Assembly: GCA_036661515.1 (NCBI GenBank)
Contig: JAVWYO010000064.1
Location: 1-11,744 of the forward strand
DNA from: HGM05232 sp036661515
GTDB taxonomy: Bacteria; Bacteroidota; Bacteroidia; Bacteroidales; Muribaculaceae
DNA: 11,744 nt
Direction: 5' to 3'
Below, one piece after another: positions 6,543-11,744 of the stretch. Both the position numbers and the translations under genes were made by a program. Position 1 is the first letter of the stretch. Each line of letters opens with the position of its first letter. The notes under the pieces are model-generated. The model had not been told where the DNA came from. It ran no database searches and was given only the letters and a program-made list of their open reading frames with translations.

Positions 6543-8168
6543 TTAGTCGTGTCCTGGTCCTATCTTTTTCTCTCCTGGATTGGGGCCAAATTCAGCCAAA
6601 GCAACCGTTTCGGGTGTAGTTGCATATTGAATAAAATTGTCTTGGTAGCGCTTTGCTAATTCTTTAGCTTTACGCGTCCATTCGTTTTTGTCGATATAAG
6701 TTGAACGAGGGTCAAGAATATGAGTATCTACACCACGAACCGAGATAGGAATTTCAAGATTCAGAATAGGAATAAGTTTCTTTTCACCTTTTTCAATTTC
6801 ACCCGAAAGGATAGCATTTATTATGGCGCGCGTTTCTTTAATAGAAATACGTTTTCCCGTTCCATTCCAGCCAGTGTTTACTAAATATGCCTTGCAATGA
6901 TGTTCTTTCATTTTGCGAGCAAGTACAGCGGCATACATCATTGGGTGTACAGTTAGAAATGCTTCACCAAATGCAGGCGAGAAAGAGGGGACTGGTTCAG
7001 TAATGCCACGTTCAGTACCAGCTAATTTTGATGTATATCCACTGATAAAGTGATATTGAGCATGTTTTTCGTCGAGAATTGATACAGGAGGTAAAACGCC
7101 GTAGGCATCAGCAGAAAGATATATAATCTTTGAGGCATGTCCACCAGTAGATGGTTCAGCATTATTATCAATAAAATATATTGGATAACTAACCCGAGTG
7201 TTTTCGGTTACGCTATTTTCAGAAGAAAAGTCAATAGAGCCATTGGCATCTACCGTTACATTTTCGAGTAACGCGTCACGTCTTATGGCATTCCATATCT
7301 CAGGTTCGTTTTCTTGGCTCAGGTTTATCACTTTAGCGTAACAGCCACCTTCAAAATTAAATACACCATTATCGTCCCAACCATGTTCGTCATCACCTAT
7401 TAAAGAGCGACTTGGGTCGGTTGAGAGTGTGGTCTTTCCTGTTCCACTTAATCCGAAGAACAAAGCTACATCACCATCAATTCCAATATTAGCAGAACAA
7501 TGCATAGAAGCAATTCCCTTTAATGGGAGGATATAATTCATCATAGAGAACATTCCTTTCTTCATTTCGCCTCCATACCATGTACCACCAATAATTTGCA
7601 TCTTTTCGGTGATATTAAATGCCACAAAATTTTCAGAATTTAGATTTTGCTCTTTCCAATTAGGATTAATAGCTTTTGATGCGTTAAGAACAACGAAATC
7701 GGGAGAGCCAAAAGTTTTGAGTTCATCATCAGTAGGACGAATAAACATGTTTTTCACAAAATGAGCTTGCCAAGCAACTTCCATGACAAATCTCACTTTT
7801 AGGCGAGTATTAGCGTTTGCGCCACAAAAAGCATCAATCACGTAGAGAGTGTCTTTATTACTCAACTCATTAATAGCAATTTTCTTTAAATCGTTCCACA
7901 CTGTGGTGGTCATGGCTTTGTTTATGTCGCCCCACCACACGGTATTCTTAGTCGTTTCATCTTTAACGATATATTTATCTTTAGGTGAGCGACCAGTAAA
8001 TTTCCCAGTCATGACATTTATAGCACCAGTATTGGTGATAAATCCTTTTTCGTAGCCTTGTAACTTTGGGCATGTCTCGGCATTGAATAATTCTTCATAA
8101 GAGGGATTATACACTACATTAGTTACATTCTTTATGCCATATAATGTGGCAAGATCATTTGGTGTCAT
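6543..8168 (-). CDS. pckA: ATP-dependent phosphoenolpyruvate carboxykinase
   Basis: A 541-residue cytoplasmic enzyme that interconverts oxaloacetate + ATP and phosphoenolpyruvate + CO2 + ADP. In many gut Bacteroidales it is thought to run toward oxaloacetate, fixing CO2 on the way to succinate and saving ATP; elsewhere it serves gluconeogenesis. Motifs: GRSPKDK (59-65, substrate binding), GGTWYGGEMKKGMFSMMNY (194-212), the kinase-1a P-loop GLSGTGKTT (239-247), and DDEHGWDD (259-266, metal/nucleotide region). Length and ends match the ATP-dependent (not GTP-dependent) family, and the start MTPNDLATLYGI fits other Bacteroidales sequences with no extension needed. It is convergent with trpB2 (shared terminator) and divergent from glsA over 205 bases. 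Confidence 0.98.
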   Translation of the reverse strand: MTPNDLATLYGIKNVTNVVYNPSYEELFNAETCPKLQGYEKGFITNTGAINVMTGKFTGRSPKDKYIVKDETTKNTVWWGDINKAMTTTVWNDLKKIAINELSNKDTLYVIDAFCGANANTRLKVRFVMEVAWQAHFVKNMFIRPTDDELKTFGSPDFVVLNASKAINPNWKEQNLNSENFVAFNITEKMQIIGGTWYGGEMKKGMFSMMNYILPLKGIASMHCSANIGIDGDVALFFGLSGTGKTTLSTDPSRSLIGDDEHGWDDNGVFNFEGGCYAKVINLSQENEPEIWNAIRRDALLENVTVDANGSIDFSSENSVTENTRVSYPIYFIDNNAEPSTGGHASKIIYLSADAYGVLPPVSILDEKHAQYHFISGYTSKLAGTERGITEPVPSFSPAFGEAFLTVHPMMYAAVLARKMKEHHCKAYLVNTGWNGTGKRISIKETRAIINAILSGEIEKGEKKLIPILNLEIPISVRGVDTHILDPRSTYIDKNEWTRKAKELAKRYQDNFIQYATTPETVALAEFGPNPGEKKIGPGHD

Positions 8169-8373
8169 ATACTTTAATATTATATTGGTTACAGTTTAAT
8201 ATTGATGAAATTAGAACAATCAAAGTCATATTATGGTTTTTATATGAGATTATTTTATTGAACGTTTACGAACTAAAATATTTTGGAAACGTTTGATTAT
8301 AGAATAAACATTTTTGTTGTTGAAATCGATGTTGAAAGTGTGATAAGATAAATCAAAATTCAAAATAATAATT
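8169..8373. promoter_or_regulatory. Shared pckA/glsA regulatory region
   Basis: This 205-base AT-rich region must contain both promoters. Visible elements are AACGTTT (8261-8267) and the perfect 8-base palindrome AAACGTTT (8287-8294), which together form both a direct repeat (27-base spacing) and an inverted repeat. There is also a direct repeat GTTGAAA (8319-8325 and 8331-8337). Minus-strand TGACTTTG (8221-8228) is a one-mismatch -7 box that could serve pckA. I found no clean TAnnTTTG for glsA. Confidence 0.35.
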
Positions 8374-9318
8374 ATGTGTAGAATAAATATTAGTAAAGCA
8401 CAAGTTACTGATGCTGTCAATAGCGTATATCGCAAGTATATGGACCATAAAGGGGGCGAAAATGCACATTATATTCCATATTTAGCTAATGTAGATAGTA
8501 ATCTATTTGGGATATCAGTATGTATGATGGACGGAACGGTAGTGGAGATTGGCGATGTGAATTATAAGTTTGGAATAGAATCTATTTCAAAGGTTCCTAC
8601 GGCGATATTAGCAATGAAGCAATGTGGAGCGGAAGAGGTACTTAAAATGATAGGAGCCGATTCAACTGGATTGCCTTTTAATTCAATATTTGCATTATTA
8701 CTTGAAAAAGATCATCCATCAACTCCGTTAGTAAATGCGGGTGCAATATCGGCATGTTCGATGATAAAACCAATAGGCGATTCTGACGCTAAATGGCAAG
8801 CTATATTTGATAATATTACTTCGTTATGCGGAGGAGCACCAGAGTTGATAGAGGAACTTTATAAGAGCGAATCGAGTAGTAATTTTAATAATAGAGCAAT
8901 AACTTGGTTGTTGAAAAATTACAATCGTATATATGATATACCATTGATGTCGCTTGACTTATACACGCGCCAATGTTCATTAGGCGTTACGGCGCACCAA
9001 CTTTCGATAATGGGTGCGACGATATCCAATAAAGGTAAAAATCCACTAACCGATGAGCAGGTATTTGACGGAAAATTGTCGTCAAAAATAATATGTATGA
9101 TTGCGTCGGTAGGATTTTATCAAGATTCGGGCGATTGGATGTACACCTCTGGCATTCCAGCAAAGAGTGGAGTGGGTGGTGGTATTCTTGGAGTATATCC
9201 AGAAGTGTTGGGTATATGTGCATTTGCCCCACCATTAGATTGTGCAGGAAATTCGGTAAAAGGTCAACTTGCAGTAAAAGAAATTGCTAAGATTTTGGGC
9301 TTATCCATATATGGATAG
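8374..9318 (+). CDS. glsA: Glutaminase (glutamine to glutamate + ammonia)
   Basis: A 314-residue cytoplasmic glutaminase of the serine beta-lactamase-like fold (GlsA family), which hydrolyses L-glutamine to L-glutamate and ammonia. The catalytic tetrad S-x-x-K is at S70-I-S-K73 within FGIESISKV, preceded by the sheet GISVCMMDGTVVEIGD (46-61). PLVNAGAISA (about 117-126) is the family's substrate-binding Asn motif, and SGVGGGILGV (265-274) the C-terminal glycine-rich strand. The length is normal for the bacterial enzyme. In enteric bacteria and some Bacteroides, glutaminase contributes to acid resistance with glutamate decarboxylase; no gadB is adjacent here, so its role is open. It is divergent from pckA and ends at a strong intrinsic terminator, so it is probably a single-gene transcript. 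Confidence 0.96.
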   Translation: MCRINISKAQVTDAVNSVYRKYMDHKGGENAHYIPYLANVDSNLFGISVCMMDGTVVEIGDVNYKFGIESISKVPTAILAMKQCGAEEVLKMIGADSTGLPFNSIFALLLEKDHPSTPLVNAGAISACSMIKPIGDSDAKWQAIFDNITSLCGGAPELIEELYKSESSSNFNNRAITWLLKNYNRIYDIPLMSLDLYTRQCSLGVTAHQLSIMGATISNKGKNPLTDEQVFDGKLSSKIICMIASVGFYQDSGDWMYTSGIPAKSGVGGGILGVYPEVLGICAFAPPLDCAGNSVKGQLAVKEIAKILGLSIYG

Positions 9319-9344
9319 CAGTTATGTATATAAATATCCTTCGT

Positions 9345-9386
9345 TACCAGCGACATTTGATAGAAAATTGTCGCTGGTATTTTTTT
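9345..9386 (+). terminator. Rho-independent terminator of glsA
   Basis: TACCAGCGACA (9345-9355) pairs perfectly with TGTCGCTGGTA (9369-9379), loop of 13 bases (itself partly pairing TTT with AAA), followed by a run of seven T (9380-9386). It starts 27 bases after the glsA stop. This is the clearest intrinsic terminator in the window, and it separates glsA from the PAP2 gene. Confidence 0.9.
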
Positions 9387-9419
9387 ATTCTGAAATTCTT
9401 AATTATTGGATATTATGGC

Positions 9420-9427
9420 TACTTTTG
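9420..9427 (+). promoter_or_regulatory. Probable -7 element of the PAP2 gene
   Basis: TACTTTTG is an exact TAnnTTTG match, 30 bases before the chosen ATG at 9458 and 33 bases past the glsA terminator T-run. The -33 region is weak. It supports the short start for the PAP2 gene, since the longer reading would begin upstream of this promoter and inside glsA. Confidence 0.5.
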
Positions 9428-9457
9428 TGGCAGTTAAAAAAAATAGCAAACGGGGAT

Positions 9458-10783
9458 ATGAAAATTGTGCTTTTATCAATAATAATTTGGGTATTTACAT
9501 TACATCAGGTGCAGGCAAGTAATAGTACTGTTGTTGAGGTTGATGGTGATACTACTTCTACTATAACTTGGACTGTTGATACCATGTGCGTTAAACCACA
9601 TTTAAATAGTTATTCTGATAGCTTGAAGTTGGAGCGTCCAAAATCTAATTTTCAATCGACAATGAATGATATTACATCATCAAAGATTTTTAAGATGACT
9701 TCGGCTGGTGTACCTTTAATTATTGGTGGCTTGATAATGAAAACGCATGATGATAAATTTCGTAATATTAGAAATAGCTATGCTCCACAGTTTAATGCTC
9801 GATATGATGATTATATACAGTATTTGCCCGCAGCAACGATGCTTGGGCTAAAGTTGGCAGGTGTTAAAGGACGCAGTTCATGGGGGCGTATGCTCGTTTC
9901 TGATGGCTTTACTGTGGCATTGATGGTGGCATCAGTAAATTCGATAAAGCGAGTTGCAAAGGTTATGCGTCCCGATGGGTCGAATAACCATTCATTTCCT
10001 TCGGGGCACACAGCAACAGCATTTATGTGTGCTACCATGCTTCATAAAGAATATGGCTGTGTGAGCCCATGGTATAGTATAGGAGGTTACACAGTGGCAA
10101 CTTTGACGGGAGTGAGCCGTATATTAAATAATAAGCATTGGATAAGTGATGTCGTTACAGGTGCAGGAATTGGAATTTTATCTACTGAACTTGGATATTT
10201 TTTGGCTGATTTAATTTTTAAAAAGAAAGGGCTAAATGAGTTTCCACAAAATGCACCATTTGATCGTGATCATAAGCCATCATTCTTAGGAGTATATATG
10301 GGATTTAACACGGCTGCTAATTCTAATAATTTGCCTGATGGGCAGGTCTTGAAACTTTGCACTGGAGCTAATGCGGGATTAGAGGGTGCTCTGTTTTTCA
10401 ATCCTTATGTAGGTGTTGGTGGGCGTTTTAATTTAGCCAGTATGCCAATATCAATTGCTGGGAAGATTCAGACAGATCCTCTTGATATGACTTCGATATG
10501 CGTCGGGCCGTATGTTTCTTATCCTATTTGTGGGCAACTTCATGTAGGAGCAAAGGTTATGGCAGGATATGTCAATTATAGCAAATGCTCAATATCAAAT
10601 ATGGTTGTTGGCGATAAAAATAGTGCAATCTTCTCAACAGGAGCTTCTTTTACAATATTTGGTGGAGACCATTTTAATTTTAGATTTTTTGCTGATTATA
10701 ATGTTTCAAGTTCTATAATAAAAGGAAGCAATAAATCCTTACAATATCTAACCGTTGGTAGTGTCGCTGCAATTAATTTCTGA
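9458..10783 (+). CDS. PAP2 phosphatase with C-terminal barrel-like domain
   Basis: A 441-residue exported protein with two parts. Residues 1-20 are a signal peptide ending VQA. Residues about 75-255 are a PAP2 (type 2 phosphatidic acid phosphatase) domain with all three catalytic motifs intact: K164-x6-R171-P172, P181-S-G-H184, and S220-R221-x5-H227-x3-D231. Such domains remove phosphate from membrane lipids (undecaprenyl-PP, lipid A, PGP) or small phosphoesters on the periplasmic side. Residues about 272-441 change to alternating beta-strand-like segments with aromatic residues (LGVYMGFNT, VGPYVSYPI, FNFRFFADYN) and end in phenylalanine, as in outer-membrane barrels. I chose ATG 9458 because it gives a proper signal peptide; reading from 9284 would overlap glsA by 35 bases. 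Substrate unknown. PAP2 assignment is certain; the barrel is inferred from pattern. Confidence 0.9.
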   Translation: MKIVLLSIIIWVFTLHQVQASNSTVVEVDGDTTSTITWTVDTMCVKPHLNSYSDSLKLERPKSNFQSTMNDITSSKIFKMTSAGVPLIIGGLIMKTHDDKFRNIRNSYAPQFNARYDDYIQYLPAATMLGLKLAGVKGRSSWGRMLVSDGFTVALMVASVNSIKRVAKVMRPDGSNNHSFPSGHTATAFMCATMLHKEYGCVSPWYSIGGYTVATLTGVSRILNNKHWISDVVTGAGIGILSTELGYFLADLIFKKKGLNEFPQNAPFDRDHKPSFLGVYMGFNTAANSNNLPDGQVLKLCTGANAGLEGALFFNPYVGVGGRFNLASMPISIAGKIQTDPLDMTSICVGPYVSYPICGQLHVGAKVMAGYVNYSKCSISNMVVGDKNSAIFSTGASFTIFGGDHFNFRFFADYNVSSSIIKGSNKSLQYLTVGSVAAINF

Positions 10784-10825
10784 ACTGACCTCCCCACAAA
10801 TTTTGCTAAATAGTTAAATTATATC

Positions 10826-10857
10826 AATGAGAGGCGCAGCGATAGCGTTAATTCATT
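10826..10857 (+). other. Hairpin in the PAP2-FISUMP gap, possible terminator
   Basis: AATGA (10826-10830) pairs with TCATT (10853-10857), and inside it CGC (10835-10837) pairs with GCG (10845-10847). A T-rich stretch ATTTTTGG follows. It could terminate the PAP2 transcript, or be a degenerate repeat: its core GCGCAGCGA (10834-10842) also occurs in the left-end hairpin mosaic (51-59). Confidence 0.35.
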
Positions 10858-10864
10858 ATTTTTG
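10857..10864 (+). promoter_or_regulatory. Probable -7 element of the FISUMP-like gene
   Basis: TATTTTTG matches TAnnTTTG exactly, 41 bases before the ATG at 10906. It overlaps the end of the hairpin just upstream. No TTTG box is seen 19-21 bases upstream, so confidence is moderate. Confidence 0.4.
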
Positions 10865-10905
10865 GTAAAAAAGGTATTTATATGCGCTATAAATAAATTA
10901 CTAAC

Positions 10906-11430
10906 ATGAAAAAAATACTATCTGTAATTATGCTACTTGCATGCTTAATGACGACGGTAACGGTGGGGGCTGAACCACAACAAACCACAAAGGTCATATC
11001 TGATGCTTATACCGATCTTGGATTGAGTGTAAAATGGGCATCGTGTAATGTGGGTGCAAATTCTCCCGAAGAATATGGCAATTATTATGATTGGGACGTG
11101 GCTAAATCCTTATCAGTTAAACTTCCAACTGAAATGCAAATGAAAGAATTGGTAAAGAAATGCACATGGGAAATTACTATATTAAATGGTGTAAGCGGAG
11201 TTAAGATTACGGGACACAATGGTAATAGCATCTTTATGCCGTTTGCTTGCCATGACAGTTCTCCCATCAATGGTTATGGCAAATGTGGCAGCTATTGGTC
11301 GGATACTCCTTATCCTGAAAGTAATAGCAGTGCTTACTGCTTAATCTTTTGTAAAGATGGTAGCAAGGGCGTGTCGGGCTATGTGCTTCGTAGCTATAAG
11401 TTTTATGTTCGTCCTATCGCAGAAAAATAG
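10906..11430 (+). CDS. Small secreted FISUMP-type domain protein
   Basis: A 174-residue exported protein of unknown function. Residues 1-22 form a signal peptide with a site at VGA before E23; LLAC at 10-13 is a possible but unusually early lipobox. The rest resembles one 'Fibrobacter succinogenes major paralogous' (FISUMP) domain, common in secreted and surface proteins of Bacteroidales: DLGLSVKWASCNVGANSPEEYGNYYDW (37-63), LPTEMQMKELVKKCTW (73-88), then SVYW-type GSYWSDTP (128-135), and the terminal VRPI (168-171). The stretch between YDW and LPT is only about nine residues, whereas typical copies have a longer segment with WGE(T) and a GG-x-WRxPT motif there; this copy looks internally shortened. 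The stop codon directly abuts RhuM-derived sequence. Domain assignment is good; role is unknown. Confidence 0.75.
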   Translation: MKKILSVIMLLACLMTTVTVGAEPQQTTKVISDAYTDLGLSVKWASCNVGANSPEEYGNYYDWDVAKSLSVKLPTEMQMKELVKKCTWEITILNGVSGVKITGHNGNSIFMPFACHDSSPINGYGKCGSYWSDTPYPESNSSAYCLIFCKDGSKGVSGYVLRSYKFYVRPIAEK

Positions 11431-11565
11431 CGGAACTATTCGGCAGAGATATTAAGACCATTGGCAAGCATATTAATAATGCTCTGAATGAAGAATTTAA
11501 AGATATTGGTAGTTGTCGCAAAATTTGCGACAACTACCAATGATGGCAAAACATATCAGTTTTGA
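11430..11565 (+). pseudogene. RhuM family gene fragment, frameshifted
   Basis: Starting at the last base of the FISUMP-like gene's stop codon, one frame reads AELFGRDIKTIGKHINNALNEE (the part from 11430), a recognisable RhuM N-terminal helix-turn-helix-like segment. From about 11509 the sequence continues in the +1 frame as VVVAKFATTTNDGKTYQ (to 11559), the expected next segment of RhuM, then diverges and stops (TGA 11563-11565). So a piece of about 45 codons with no start, a frameshift near 11502-11510 and no C-terminal part remains. RhuM ('virulence protein RhuM') is a family of unknown biochemical role. The next gene (11643) begins with the segment that should precede this fragment, so this is probably a leftover of a duplicated or recombined copy. 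Confidence 0.75.
11505..11541. repeat. Perfect 18-bp inverted repeat with one-base centre
   Basis: Bases 11505-11522 (ATTGGTAGTTGTCGCAAA) are the exact reverse complement of 11524-11541, with a single A between. It falls inside the RhuM remnant, over codons V-V-V-A-K-F-A-T-T-T, next to the frameshift. There is no T-tract after it, so it is not a typical terminator. Confidence 0.9.
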
Positions 11566-11642
11566 TACACCAGCTTTACAAGATGCTCAAAATTGCTTGA
11601 ACGAACAAAATTAATCATTAAATTTACGGAAATTTAGACGTT

Positions 11643-11744
11643 ATGAATACAGGAGAGATAATATTATATCAAACATCGGATGGTCAAACCTCGTTAGATG
11701 TCAAACTCGAACAAGAGAGCGTTTGGTTAACACAGGCTCAGATG
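11643..11744 (+). CDS. RhuM family protein, N-terminal part (cut by window edge)
   Basis: Thirty-four codons run open to the window end: MNTGEIILYQTSDGQTSLDV, then KLEQESVWLTQAQM. The pattern 'IILYQ..DG.T.L.V.LE..(S/T)VWLTQ.QM' is the standard N-terminus of RhuM family proteins, usually about 330 residues. What follows should be the AELFGRD..TI.KHI segment, of which a damaged copy lies 80-210 bases upstream. The function of RhuM is not established; it is named from a Salmonella pathogenicity island gene and in Bacteroidota is often found within or beside type I restriction-modification operons. Whether the gene is intact cannot be judged here. Bases 11566-11642 before it are AT-rich with no clear consensus promoter. 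Confidence 0.85.
   Translation, partial: MNTGEIILYQTSDGQTSLDVKLEQESVWLTQAQM

Noticed and set aside
8250..8435. Minus-strand 61-codon hydrophobic frame
   Set aside because: It overlaps the start of glsA and the pckA/glsA promoter region, and its hydrophobic run is explained by AT-rich sequence.
9284..9457. 58-residue N-terminal extension of the PAP2 protein
   Set aside because: It overlaps the end of glsA and reads through that gene's terminator; the ATG at 9458 yields a clear signal peptide.
11505..11541. Palindrome as an intrinsic terminator of the FISUMP-like gene
   Set aside because: There is no T-tract on either side and the arms coincide with RhuM codons.
11543..11614. Small frame starting MAKHISFDTPALQDAQNCLN
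   Set aside because: Only 23 codons, it overlaps the end of the RhuM remnant in another frame and has no recognisable family or promoter.

Overview
This is AT-rich DNA from a member of the phylum Bacteroidota, most likely order Bacteroidales. The evidence is consistent across the window: promoters fit the phylum's TTTG / TAnnTTTG pattern rather than TTGACA / TATAAT, Shine-Dalgarno sequences are nearly absent, and the genes are typical of gut Bacteroidales (ATP-dependent PEP carboxykinase, TrpB2, an OxyR with the paired cysteines, an exported C45-type Ntn hydrolase, a FISUMP-like secreted protein and a RhuM family gene). I cannot name genus or species from sequence alone.

Layout. Bases 1-373 are non-coding: a mosaic of hairpins with a perfect 37-bp inverted repeat at its ends, followed by a short flank. 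A leftward pair follows, a hot-dog acyl-CoA thioesterase and dprA, with 18 bases between them. Divergent from it is a rightward set of three (exported C45 hydrolase, four-helix DUF486 membrane protein, two-helix YcxB-like membrane protein), tightly spaced and probably one operon. It meets oxyR tail to tail with only 2 bases between. oxyR is divergent from trpB2 across a 163-base region holding three palindromes. trpB2 and pckA converge on a shared hairpin terminator. pckA and glsA (glutaminase) are divergent across 205 bases. glsA ends in a strong intrinsic terminator. A PAP2 phosphatase with a C-terminal outer-membrane-barrel-like domain follows, then a small secreted FISUMP-type protein. The right end holds a broken RhuM fragment with a 37-nt near-perfect palindrome, and the first 34 codons of an apparently intact RhuM gene cut by the window edge.

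How the genes fit together. Most of the window is core metabolism and housekeeping: amino-acid and central carbon metabolism (TrpB2, PckA, GlsA), peroxide sensing (OxyR), DNA uptake and recombination (DprA). PckA and GlsA could both serve growth on amino acids or control of glutamate and C4-acid pools, but the sequence only shows that they share a regulatory region. The accessory character is at the two ends: the hairpin mosaic on the left, and on the right the FISUMP gene abutting RhuM debris and a second RhuM gene. RhuM genes in Bacteroidota often sit in or beside type I restriction-modification loci, so the DNA just beyond the right edge may be a defence or mobile region. I see no CRISPR array, rRNA, tRNA, insertion sequence or phage gene, and no clear evidence of a wholly new multi-gene system. 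The least-explained items are the PAP2-barrel fusion, the C45/DUF486/YcxB-like operon, the RhuM palindrome and the left-end hairpin mosaic.
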